This document shows positions 51,415-62,700 of a stretch of 64,000 nucleotides of DNA, piece by piece. The notes beneath the pieces are model-generated. The model was not told where the DNA came from, searched no databases, and saw nothing but the letters and a program-made list of their open reading frames with translations. Numbering within the stretch: the first letter of the stretch is position 1; every line of letters starts with the position of its first letter. This DNA comes from Haliclystus octoradiatus (taxonomy: Eukaryota; Cnidaria; Staurozoa; Stauromedusae; Haliclystidae), in NCBI GenBank assembly GCA_916610825.1, contig OU744451.1:248001-312000 (forward strand), written 5' to 3'. Made by a program: the position numbers and the translations under genes.

Positions 51415-52248
51415 ATGCCTAATAAAACTCCAAAATCGAAGGCACGAAAGAAGGGCAATGCTGATGTTGAGCCGCCCGTTTTTGACGATAATGTCAATCT
51501 CGCTGCCCGTATGGATTCGTTCGAAAAACGTATGGAGAGATCGTTATCTGCATTTATGGAACAACTTACTGGCCTTAATACGACTACTGAAACCGTGGCA
51601 TCTGTTTTGCCTAATGCGAGCGACGACGATTCTCTTGTTGTTGAAAGTGTGCCAGTGAGTAATATTGAAAACTCGGCTTCCGGGTTACGCCTATCGAGCG
51701 CTTACCCACCTCCAGATAAATTGTCTGATAACCTTACATATGGTCAGTTTGTGGACTGGAGACATCAAATAGATAACTATTTATTATTTACGGGCCTTAC
51801 TCGTTGCCCTAGCCAACAGCAAGTTTCATTTCTGATTTCTCGTATGACTCAAGAAACACTTGACACTGTCCGATTGGTATTAAATGTAGATCAAAGAACT
51901 ATTACTACAGACACATTATTACTTAAATTAGATGGATATTTTAAGCAAAAAGATAATCTGCGGATACGTCGTGCAGCATTTATGCATTATTCACAAGGTG
52001 AGAATGAACCGTTTTGTGCATTCTATCGTGAAAAACTGAAATTATTTCATCTTACGGACCCCTGTCCCCATTGTCACGATCGCTCATTGGGGGACTTCAT
52101 TATAGAAGGACTTTATGACTCTGAAATCAGACGAAAATGTCGTGCTCTCGATGAGGGCGTATCTATTCATATTATCAAAAATTATGTGAATCCGAAGAAA
52201 ATGCACGAAACGAAGAGGTCTCTAGAACGGCTCAGGTTGCTCGTGTAA
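51415..52248 (+). CDS. gag: Gag (capsid part), frame ends early
   Basis: Starts at the ATG about 100 bp after the LTR. The protein opens with a Lys-rich segment (NKTPKSKARKK), a short coiled stretch and a retrotransposon capsid domain with YGQFVDWRHQID and a CPHCHDRSLGDFIIEGL segment near residue 220. The frame ends at 52248, after the reading appears to slip at a run of five A (ATCAAAAATTATG, near 52178). One base back, the next frame continues as a normal Gag C-terminus (LCESEEN, then NEEVSRTAQVARV) into the zinc knuckles, which are in the pol frame. This is either a one-base insertion that disrupts Gag or a minus-one frameshift site. The slip site does not fit the standard X-XXY-YYZ pattern, so a mutation or sequencing error in the A run is somewhat more likely. 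Confidence 0.85.
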   Translation: MPNKTPKSKARKKGNADVEPPVFDDNVNLAARMDSFEKRMERSLSAFMEQLTGLNTTTETVASVLPNASDDDSLVVESVPVSNIENSASGLRLSSAYPPPDKLSDNLTYGQFVDWRHQIDNYLLFTGLTRCPSQQQVSFLISRMTQETLDTVRLVLNVDQRTITTDTLLLKLDGYFKQKDNLRIRRAAFMHYSQGENEPFCAFYREKLKLFHLTDPCPHCHDRSLGDFIIEGLYDSEIRRKCRALDEGVSIHIIKNYVNPKKMHETKRSLERLRLLV

Positions 52249-55200
52249 CTAATGTTCATAATAAGCTTCGTAAAAAAGCTTCAGATACGAAATCTAACAC
52301 TGTCCCCTGCAAACATTGTGGTAAATCCAATCATGATCATGATCCACAATCTTGCTGGGCTAAGGATAAAACTTGTCATAATTGTAACAAGAAAGGTCAT
52401 ATAAGACCTGTGTGTCGTTCAGATAAAGTGGACATTAACAACGTTACAAATGATGTTTCACACATAATTGAAAGTGTGAAGCTAAATGCTGTTTCACATA
52501 CCACACCTAACGTTACATCAAAATGTCAACACATCTCTCTAGCATTATCATTGACACATCGCAAGCAAATAACTGTTAGCGGTATTCCTGATACTGGCGC
52601 TGAAGTTTGTGTTGCAAGTGACACTCTATTGACGGACAATAATATTCCTTTGTCTCGTTTAAACCACACCTCAGACAAATTATCTGCCACTAATGGTTCA
52701 CCTTTAGAAGTTCTTGGCGTTTTACATTGCCGTGGTATTCTAGCTACATATAGCACTAAGATGAAAATATATATTTGTAAAGGGGTCTCAGACTTTCTTA
52801 TTCCGACTCAAAATCTAATTGAGCTTGGCATAATACCTGCTACTTTCCCCGCCCCTATGGCATCTATATTACGCACCGTTGTACAAGAAACTCCTCATGT
52901 TTCTTCTCACAAGCCTCACAATTTATCTGAAAATATACGTTCTCAACTACTAGATGAATTTTCTGATGTATTTAATGATACTGATCAACTTAAGCCAATG
53001 GCTGGTCCACCGATGCACATTTATTTAAAAGATGATGTTACACCATATGCACTTTCTACACCTAGAAAAATTCCCTTTGCTTGGCAAGCTGAGGTCAAAA
53101 GCACACTTGACAGTATGGTAGCTAAGGGTATTATACAACTTGCCGATGATCATCCAACAGACTTTGTTAGCCCACTAGTTGTAGTACAGAAACCAAATGG
53201 TAAATTACGTCTGTGTGTTGATTTTACTAAACTCAACCAACATGTCCGTCGTCCTGTTCACCCTTTCAAAAGTCCATGGGATGCTGTATCAAACGTACCT
53301 CATACAGCTAAGATATTTACTACGTTAGACGCAGCTTCTGGTTATTGGCAGGTACCCTTAGATGACGTTAGCTGTCCATTAACTACTTTTTTAACACCCT
53401 GGGGACGATACCAATATAAACGTGCCGTTATGGGTCTTGTATGTGCCGGCGACGAGTATTGTCGTCGTGGTGACGAAGCATTGGCCAACTTACCTAATTT
53501 AGAAAAAGTTGTTGATGATATTTTAATTTATAATGACTCTTTTGAAGCACATCTTACAAATGTACGTAATGTTTTAGAGCGGTGCCGACAACAATGTATT
53601 ACTTTAAATCCTAATAAATTTATATTTGGACAAGAAAGTGTCGATTATGTGGGATTTATTCTAAGCAAAGATGGTATTAGTGCTACACCCAGACGAGTTG
53701 AAGCGATTACTGACTTTCCAGCTCCTACCAATATTTCTGAGCTACGTTCGTTTATGGGAATGGTTAATCAATTAGGACACTTCTCTAAAGAAGTTGCTCA
53801 TTGTTCGGAGCCATTACGGCATTTATTATCTATTCGTAACGAATTTATATGGACTGAACTTCACCAAAATGCATTTGACAGTGTCAAGAAGACACTAGTT
53901 TCACCTCCAGTCCTCAAGCAGTTTGATATTAATTTACCAACAGAACTGCATACTGATGCCTCCCGTACCTACGGTTTAGGTTGGAGTTTATTACAATTGC
54001 ATGATGATAATCAATGGCACTTAGTTGATTGTGGATCAAGGTATTTATCTGATGCTGAGTCACGCTATGCCACTATTGAGCTGGAATTATTAGCCGTTAC
54101 ATGGGCTGTTATTAAATGCAAGTTATATTTACTTGGATTACATAAATTTATTGTCATTACGGATCATAAACCTTTAGTTCCAGTTATTAACGACTTTACT
54201 TTGGCAGCTGTTGAAAATTCCCGCCTGCAACGGCTAAAAGAACAATTGGCGCCTTACTCTCTCATTGCTACATGGAAACGAGGTAAGGATCATTTAATAC
54301 CTGATGCTTTGTCTCGTGCACCTGTTAAAAATCCTACAGATGAGGATCAACTGGCAGAAGATATTACGCAACATATTAATTCTATTGTTTGTATCAATGC
54401 AGCTTCTATTACGTCAGAATGTCATCAACCTCAAGATGCTATGCTTTTAAAATTACAGAATGCTGCCTCTATTGATGATGAATATATTATGTTAAAAGAA
54501 ATTATTTTAAAAGGTTTTCCAAATCAGCGTGACAAACTTCATCAAATTATTCGTCACTATTGGAAACTACGTGAAGAGCTGTCAATCAATGATCAACTTA
54601 TTCTACGAGGTCATCAGCTTTTAATCCCTAAAACTATGCGAAAAGAAGTTTTACATCGCCTGCATGATTCTCATCAAGGTGTTGTTCGTACCAAACGACG
54701 TGCTCGCAATGCTGTTTATTGGCCAGGTATGTCATCTGATATTACAAATTTAGTTGAATCATGTGCAATTTGCCAATCTCATTTACCGAGTCAACAAAAA
54801 GAAACATTGATTCCTAGCTATATGCCTTATCGTCCTTTTGAAGATGTAAGTTCTGATTTATTTAGTCATTCTGGTCATCATTTTATGGTTTACGTTGATC
54901 GATTGTCTGGTTGGCCTGTAGTTTGCCGTTACGGTAAAACCGATCCAACCTCTAATCTTATTATCAAAGACTTTAAAAAGATCTTTTCTGACACTGGTAT
55001 ACCTGTGCGTTTGCGGTCAGACAATGGACCTCAGTATAGTTCGCATGAATTTACTAAATTTTTGAAAGACTGGAATGTTACCTACGATCCGTCTTCACCT
55101 CATTATCCTCAAAGTAATGGTCACGCGGAGGCAGGGGTAAAAGCTATGAAGAGTTTAATAATAAAATCCTTTGAGAATGCCAAATTTAATGAAGATCATT

Positions 55201-55673
55201 ATTATGCCGGCCTGTTAGAGTGGCGTAACACTCCCAAATTTGATGGTTATTCTCCTGCTGAAATCTTGTATGGTTTCCCATTACGTTCACTTATTCCTGC
55301 TCATAAGTCTGCATTCGCTCCTAAATGGCAAGCCCTTGCAGCATTAGTTGACGCCCACAATAAGCAAATGGACATTGTAATATCTAAATATAATAAACAT
55401 GCAAAGGATCTACCAACACTGGCTATTGGCAACAAGGTCCGAATACAGGACCCATCTTCTAAACTATGGACACATGTGGGAACAATTATTGAAACTTTGC
55501 CACATCGTAAATATCGTATTCAAATGCCAAGTGGTCGAATGTGGGTCAGAAATCGAAAGTTTTTACGTATTGATTCAACATTAGATATTCCTCCAACTGC
55601 AACAATTTCATCAGACATCCAAATACCAAGACGAAGTCATCGTACTCCTGTTGTACCAAATCGGTACAGTTAA
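52203..55673 (+). CDS. pol: Zinc knuckles plus Pol (protease, RT, RNase H, integrase)
   Basis: A long open frame whose first ATG is at 52410, but the in-frame region upstream (from about 52203) encodes two zinc knuckles, the second canonical CX2CX4HX4C (CHNCNKKGHIRPVC), so translation probably enters from Gag. Positions below count from the ATG at 52410. Protease: DTGAE at 61. Reverse transcriptase: LDAASGYWQVPLDD (306 on) and VVDD (D369, D370). RNase H: HTDAS (D515), a conserved E-L-E-LLA segment (about 556-562) and TDHKPL (D585). Integrase: an HHCC finger (about 752-788), D816, D871 in RSDNGPQY and E907. The C-terminus has no chromodomain that I can see. All catalytic residues are present and the frame is open to its stop at 55673. 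Confidence 0.93.
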   Translation, partial: ARNEEVSRTAQVARVTNVHNKLRKKASDTKSNTVPCKHCGKSNHDHDPQSCWAKDKTCHNCNKKGHIRPVCRSDKVDINNVTNDVSHIIESVKLNAVSHTTPNVTSKCQHISLALSLTHRKQITVSGIPDTGAEVCVASDTLLTDNNIPLSRLNHTSDKLSATNGSPLEVLGVLHCRGILATYSTKMKIYICKGVSDFLIPTQNLIELGIIPATFPAPMASILRTVVQETPHVSSHKPHNLSENIRSQLLDEFSDVFNDTDQLKPMAGPPMHIYLKDDVTPYALSTPRKIPFAWQAEVKSTLDSMVAKGIIQLADDHPTDFVSPLVVVQKPNGKLRLCVDFTKLNQHVRRPVHPFKSPWDAVSNVPHTAKIFTTLDAASGYWQVPLDDVSCPLTTFLTPWGRYQYKRAVMGLVCAGDEYCRRGDEALANLPNLEKVVDDILIYNDSFEAHLTNVRNVLERCRQQCITLNPNKFIFGQESVDYVGFILSKDGISATPRRVEAITDFPAPTNISELRSFMGMVNQLGHFSKEVAHCSEPLRHLLSIRNEFIWTELHQNAFDSVKKTLVSPPVLKQFDINLPTELHTDASRTYGLGWSLLQLHDDNQWHLVDCGSRYLSDAESRYATIELELLAVTWAVIKCKLYLLGLHKFIVITDHKPLVPVINDFTLAAVENSRLQRLKEQLAPYSLIATWKRGKDHLIPDALSRAPVKNPTDEDQLAEDITQHINSIVCINAASITSECHQPQDAMLLKLQNAASIDDEYIMLKEIILKGFPNQRDKLHQIIRHYWKLREELSINDQLILRGHQLLIPKTMRKEVLHRLHDSHQGVVRTKRRARNAVYWPGMSSDITNLVESCAICQSHLPSQQKETLIPSYMPYRPFEDVSSDLFSHSGHHFMVYVDRLSGWPVVCRYGKTDPTSNLIIKDFKKIFSDTGIPVRLRSDNGPQYSSHEFTKFLKDWNVTYDPSSPHYPQSNGHAEAGVKAMKSLIIKSFENAKFNEDHYYAGLLEWRNTPKFDGYSPAEILYGFPLRSLIPAHKSAFAPKWQALAALVDAHNKQMDIVISKYNKHAKDLPTLAIGNKVRIQDPSSKLWTHVGTIIETLPHRKYRIQMPSGRMWVRNRKFLRIDSTLDIPPTATISSDIQIPRRSHRTPVVPNRYS

Positions 55674-55963
55674 CTTCTTAATAATAATTATGATTTGTTA
55701 TTGACGTTTAATGACTTTTTTGTTGTTGTGTGTATCTATAGTTCTGTTTACAGCTTTGATACCACGATAGTATGATATTGCCATACTAAAACATTATTAG
55801 TAGTTGACATTCAAATTCAATATACCTTCTTTATGTTAATTCTACTTTATTTTTCATTCATGCTTTTGTTCGTTTATTACCAGTACAATTTTAATGAATT
55901 CTTAAAATTCCCATATCGATAAAAATCTTTAGTTTCTTAATCAAAACTCCCAAAAGGGGGAGA

Positions 55964-56039
55964 TGTTATATATGTGTTAACTAACACCTTGTATCTAGCG
56001 TAACCATGATCAATGGTGATATTATATTGAGACATCACA
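55964..56039 (+). repeat. 3' LTR (76 bp)
   Basis: Identical to the 5' LTR; preceded by a purine-rich tract and followed by the GTCCG target duplication. Confidence 0.95.
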
Positions 56040-56044
56040 GTCCG

Positions 56045-56729
56045 TATCTCTAGCTATGATGTGTGCCCATACCTTTATTCGTGATAGATTTATCTACGAG
56101 ATACAATGTAATGTTGTAATGTTTTGTTAAATGAACAATTATTGTTTATCATCCATTGTTTTCTTTTCGCACTTACAAAAACTGTAACATAGTTATTGAG
56201 TTGAATACGCATGCTATCTTTACAGGCAGGCGGCTACAGAATGACTGCAGCTACAAGTTGCTAATGTGTTACATTTCTTTTCCGACTTCGTTGCAAGTTG
56301 CAGTCAAATGTTTGTGATATGCATTTTGCGATCGACTTTTCTTTGTTTAGATTTCGTGCCATTTTACCCGAACCAATCAGATCATCGAATCCATTTCAAT
56401 GTTCTTCATTTCATTTGGATAAATAAAAGCGATCTTTTGCTGTTTGTTTGTTCTGCCCTTTTTTAAAGGGGTGGCACAAGTGAGCCCACCGTGATATTGT
56501 CCTTGGAATTTTCCTCTCTTGCTTTGTATAGCAGAAGAGTTGATTCAACGATGCATGTTAAGCTAGCTTCTCAACCGGCAAATACCTAACATTTTAGCTT
56601 TGATGGGTAACATCAACCGAGCTGTGGTGTTGTCAGAAAAATAAAACCAACCTGCTATTTTGACAGAAGATATAGAAACGAGTTTACGATTTACGAATTG
56701 CAAGGTGCAATAAATCGGCACAGTTGGAG
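56045..56729. other. Upstream region of the CH-domain gene
   Basis: About 0.7 kb between the LTR element and the first coding exon of the calponin-homology gene. It should contain that gene's 5' UTR or promoter. No coding feature or clear core promoter motif is seen. Confidence 0.4.
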
Positions 56730-59700
56730 ATGAGTAAAAAGAAAACACTCCGTTCTGTTTCAAGCTCAAGTAATGAAGATATTAATGCAAAAATAGCTGC
56801 AAGTCACAGTAAGTTTGTTATAGAATTAATACTTTTACTATTTGAACGAAATGTAGACGAATACAAGTATCACTCATTGTTCATACAACACACAACTTAA
56901 CCTCCTCTTCTTTCTATTTTGAATTATTTATACTTTAGCGGCTGTAGGCTATCATATAGCTATGATGAAACTAGCTTTGATTTGATCTATGCTTTGATTT
57001 GTTCTCAAAAATCACCTGGCCTGATAAATGCTACAGATAGGCCTATTGAACACCAAGCGTTCTGTACAAGAGTAAACACAGAACAATTTATCAGCACGCT
57101 TCTGCGTAAATCAAAGCGATGATAGTTAAATGATAGCATTGGAACATGTTGATTGTAATAAGTTATTCTAGTCTGTTTAAATTGATAGGCATCAGCATTT
57201 TAGCTAGATAAATGGTAATACCTAGAATTTCGATGTAGCCTTTATAAAATAGCTCATTATTTTTCATTTAGAAATAAATATTGTAAAGTATTCCAGATAT
57301 AGCTCTGTTTAAAGTCCGTTAGACTTAGATGTTCATCTTCTTACAACGATTTTTTGGTTTTAGTTACATTTGAAGGGAATTAAACATAATTTATCTGACA
57401 GATTTGTGTCAGACACTTTTGACATGAAACTTATAAAAATTACCCATCTGTGTGATGTTTTGTCGTTCTGTATATAAATCATTTGTTTCCAGTATTCACT
57501 CACATTTATCTCATTGTTAACTACCAATGTTTATGTCTATATATATTTTATTGACAAAATATCTTTTGAAATACAAGCTCGCTTTTTATACTTCATTTAG
57601 AAAATGTTTATATCTCTTTTGTTTTGAAACTGTTACATTGTGTAGTATTCCTATGGTAAGAGTATATGCTTGTGTTCGGAAATTCAATCTACCGGCCAAC
57701 TAAACAATTTCCTTTCTACTGAGTGTCTGTCTACATAGAAAAAAGATATTTTAAACTCTTGAAATATTTGACTTTTTTCTGGGATATGATATCACCCATG
57801 TAACCTGATAAGCTTCAAACAACGGTTATGAAACACATATACCCAACTATATATGCAAATTGTAATGTCTGACAACCAAGCAGTAAGTTTAAGCAAATGT
57901 AAGCCCAGGACACATGAGTTAGTTCAATGGAGGGATCAAGTGGTTGGATACTTTCAATGTAAGATATATTTTCAATTAATGCCTTTCATTATATCCTGCT
58001 TCCGCTTGGGCATCTAATATTTTTATTTTACATCTACCAACGTTTGGATTGTAAATCGTAAAGTGTCGGTAGTAGGCTACCACTGGCGGTTGTTCAGTGC
58101 ATTTAATTTATTCTTACTTTGCAAACATTCTCACAATATTTGAAAATAAAAAGTAGAAATACAGCAGTCTCACTTAAATACTCTATCAAATCCCCATCAT
58201 CATACAGGTAGCCTACAGATAAAACATGGATGAGATACCTCGGAACTTAAATTCACATTATTCAACCAGGTATGCACTAGTTGAGGTTGTCACCAGTCTA
58301 TATATAGGCCTCCTGCTTTTTGTAAAGGGATTCTAGGTGCAATGTCTGACCAGCTGCGGCATCAGAAAGGAGAAACATGTTTCAGATCATGTATCAAATT
58401 GTTTTTTATTCGCAGATGAGAGACAGGAGAGTCAAAAGAAAACATTTACAAAATGGCTCAATTCAAAGTTATATCATGTTAGTAAATAAATAAATTATAT
58501 ATCTTATTATGGCATGAACAAATTTAATCAAGTTTAAGATGGAAAAGTGTTTTATATGTTCATGGAACTAGCTTTGCTATTGGCTGAAAGAAATAGGAAG
58601 TAAACAATAATAAATGTTGAGACTGTTGACGATTTTTTATTGGAAATGAAGCCATAAAGTTATAGTATTTCCTTAAAGTCCCGGCCAAATGACTTTTTAA
58701 CAAAATTGAGTTCAACAAAATCCTATGAATTTTGGCGAAATAAAAATTAATTTTGCCCCCTCACTTTTTAGGATTCTGTTGGCTGATGTTGAATTTTACT
58801 TTTTATATTGCCAACATTGGTAGGATTTGTGAAATATGATCCATGATTCGGGGGCTCAATTGACTTGCCATCAGCCCTCAAAATATCAACTGCTGTTGAC
58901 GAAAATGAATTCAACAAAATCTTATCAATGTTGACGAAATAAAAAGTCATTTGGCCAGGGCTTAATGCAAAACAGAAAGCGAAATAAAAGTCACTCGAAC
59001 CACTGCTGGCAAACAATGATTCTAATAATATAGCTCAAATATTGTGCTTGAAACCAACTGAGAAAATAACGAAACTGGACACGCATGACGCATCACACAT
59101 TTTTGAATTACATAACGGCTCCAGAGTGCCAAATCTGGGAATCTTATATGAGATTTATGTGGAAATAACAATGAAACATATCAGATTTGATTGGAGTGCC
59201 AATTTGTTTGTTTTATTACAGGCATCAGGATCTCCCATGGTGGAAGACTTGTTTCGAGATCTTCGAGATGGTACCAAACTGTTGGCATTTCTTGAATATG
59301 CAACAGGAAAAAAGTTGGTATGTGCACTGTTCTACTGCCATTGTTAACTGTAATTACATTTAAACTTTTATATAACAGCCATCTATAAGATGTTGGTAAA
59401 TTGACCACTATGGCAGGTGACTGTCATTGACAATTTAAATAGTGACCACTGTAGACAGGTGGTCAATTAAGCAGGTTGGCTCCAACTTTTGGTAGATTTA
59501 AGAGAACTAATTTTATTGGTTTAAAATAGAACGAGTGAAATATAAACGCTGTCAATAAAACACCGCGTAAACACCCTTCAATTTGTGATTCAAAGTGAAT
59601 TCGAATGTTATGAATCAGCTATGACGAACGGTAACCGAGATAAACAGAAGCATTTGTTTCAAATCATTGTTCGTCGATTAAAGCTTTTATAAAAATATTG

Positions 59701-62700
59701 AATTATACTTTTGATTTCATAAATCAAGTATCAATTTACACTTTCTTGTGCAATATGGGTTGTATAAACACCCGGGTTGCTATAAAGCACTCAAAATAAT
59801 TTAGAAAATCAATCGCTGGGCTCTAAATTTTCTTAGGCCTTTCTCGTGCCTCGTTAAGCAACAGTTGTGTTCATATAACCCATACATCTTGCACAGAATG
59901 TGTTTAATATTTGTACAATATCATACAATGTATGGTTTGGTTTTCTGTTAAAACATATATCCACAAACAGGACAATAATTAGAAAATGACCTACAACAAG
60001 GATGATAATTTGATCCACGTTGTGTTTAAATATATTCTAATGGATTTGAGGTTACCGGTATATATTAATAATTTGGTTTTCATCCGTAGAAACCTTCAAA
60101 AGGAAAACTCCGTCTCCATCATATTCAAAATATGAACATGGTTTTGACATTATTACAAGAAGAAAAGGTGAGGATTCGGGGTCAACAAAGGAAACTTTTT
60201 GTTTTTATCACAAGTCTAACCTTTAAGTCCAAGCCCTGCAAAGTCTCAAGTCAAGTCAGAAATAAATATTACAGCATAATAATAAATACGGTATTAAAGG
60301 ATCTGAAGTCTCAAGTCAAGTCAGAAATAAATATTACAGTATAATAATAAATACTATATTAAAGCATCTGAAGTCTCAAGTCAAGTCAGAAATAAATATC
60401 ACAGTATAATAATAAATACGATATTAAAGCATCTTAAGTCTCCAGTCAAGTCAGAAATAAATATTACAGTATAATAATAAATACGATATTAAAGCATCTG
60501 AAGTCTCAAGTCAAGTCAGAAATAAATATTACAGTATAATAATAAATACGATATTAAAGCATCTGAAGTCTCAAGTCAAGTCAGAAATAAATATTACAGT
60601 ATAATAATAAATACGATATTAAAGCATCTGAAGTCTCAAGTCAAGTCAGAAATAAATGTTACAGTATAATAATAAATACGATATTAAAGCATCTGAAGTC
60701 TCAAGTCAAGTCAGAAATAAATATTAAATATAATAATAAATACGATATTAAAGCATCTGAAGACTTGTGCAATTGTTACTAAATATCTTTATTTTCAATC
60801 TAAGTTGAAAATTCATTCAATTTGTAATTGCTTTAAATTGGTAGTATGATCATGGAGTTGCCGGATATAATGATGTAATGTTAAGTTTTGTGTACTGCAC
60901 ATAGTTTTCATAAATATTATCCATCTTCTAGCATCTACAACATAATCTATAAGCAATAAGCGCTTCATATAAATGCCATACGTGCAACAGCACTTTTCCA
61001 AACTTTAAATTGGAAATTGTCCAAGATCAAGATTGTCTCATTTACCTGTATCTTGATTCTCTGGAATGTTGTCGTAAAATAACTGATATATAACATTGGG
61101 CTGCATTTGACCATTAAAGAGTTATTATTATAGCATACGGAATGTATTCTAGAGGTCTTCCCAAGCCAGCACATTTTTTAAAATTCTTTTTATTGTATTT
61201 AGGTTAAGCTAGTTGGTTTATCTAATACCTCAATTTGTGATGGAGATCAAATCCCAACCATGGGTCTACTTTGGAGTATTATCTACAGGTTTCAGGTAGG
61301 CCTATGTGAATATAATAGGTCTGTATGGTAGGCCTAGGCCTATATTTTAGTTATATGAACTTGCCCTCTCTGATACAGATAAAAAGCAGGGAGATTTTAA
61401 GTGAGGTAGGAAAATGAGAATTATTTACGGGATAAGCAAGGTTGGACATTAAAAGAGGGGATATTTACAGAAACCGACTGTAGCCTACAAGCGAATGTAA
61501 ATCATTGTGGATCTTCTGATATCGCGAAAAAAGTAATACAAATTTTATTTTATCACTACAAACATTTAAACGCTGCGATAGATTGTTTAGTTATCCGTGT
61601 TGTGTTCTTTCTATCCTACAAATTCTCCATTTCTACTATTTTGACAAGAAATTTCTCTGTTTGTATGGAGAATTGAAACTAGAAATCAGTTTTATATGGG
61701 ATATTAAGCAAGGTGGGACATTAAAAGAGGGGATATTTTTACGCTCTGTCAATGGCATTGAGCATTATTATCTGCTGATAGACAAAGTCTATATGTCATT
61801 ATTATTATTATTACTAGTTACAAATAATATAAACTAATATATTATTATATCGGCTATTATATATATATATAGGCTATTATAATAATGTAATATGAGGTAA
61901 AATACATATATGTGAAAATGCTCAATGTTTGTTAAAACAGAGCATAATATAAAATTGAGACAAAGATGAAGCAAAGCCTTTCCGTAACTCCAAGTTTTAC
62001 GTGTTTATTTCACGATCATCAGAGCTGATATCATCCGATCATTCAGAAGAAATAGTTGAAAATTTTCTAGGTTTCAAGAAGGCAAAATCTTTTGTCGGAA
62101 ACTGTTCTGAATGAGGATCTATGTAGTAAATCATTATGTTAGTAAATTTAAGACGTGATTAAAATTCCCAGGTCCAAAACATCCAAGATTGATTGGTATC
62201 CAACTGTTAAAAATCTAATGTTTGATAAATTGACAACTGGGAAAACAGTAATCTACGTATCATTGATTCGGAATTTTGAATTAACCTCAAAGTGTGCAGT
62301 GTAGCCTGCTTAATTGTAAACGATTTTAATTGCATCTATCAGAATTCGCACTTATCCCAGCATTTTGTAACAATGACTCGCTTCATTATAATTTATATGC
62401 ATTCATAGCCATGCTGCAGATAATCAGGAATTCCACAAGTTGAAACTTGATGTGATGCTCATTGGGTTCATAATACATGTTACATTTTACGCTGTGTCTG
62501 TATTTGCTCTGCAGATATTTCTTTCATGTATTCTCTGTATAGATACAAGGTGTACTTGCTAAACGGCAAAGAGGTGACGCAGAAATCAAAGACAGTCATG
62601 CCGAGAAGGGTCTCCTTGAATGGTGTCAAAAGGCTACAGAAGGGTATGCATTTTAATAACATTGTGATAAAGTAAAGAAGGAATGCAGACACTATTGACA

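Larger units (their letters stand above)
51237..56039 (+). mobile_element. Ty3/gypsy LTR retrotransposon, near-intact and recent
   Basis: The 5' LTR (51237-51312) and 3' LTR (55964-56039) are both 76 bp and identical on inspection, starting TG and ending CA. A 5-bp target duplication GTCCG flanks the element (51232-51236 and 56040-56044). A primer-binding site starts with TGG directly after the 5' LTR (51313), and a polypurine tract (AAAAGGGGGAGA, 55952-55963) precedes the 3' LTR. Gag is followed by protease, RT, RNase H and integrase in Ty3/gypsy order. There is no envelope gene. Identical LTRs imply a recent insertion. Confidence 0.95.

Noticed and set aside
51458-51658. Second plus-strand ORF inside gag
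   Set aside because: Out-of-frame shadow of the Gag reading frame.
60132-60344. 70-codon ORF running into the minisatellite
   Set aside because: Only its first part overlaps CH-gene exon 4, in the correct frame; beyond the donor at 60167 it is intron and repeat.
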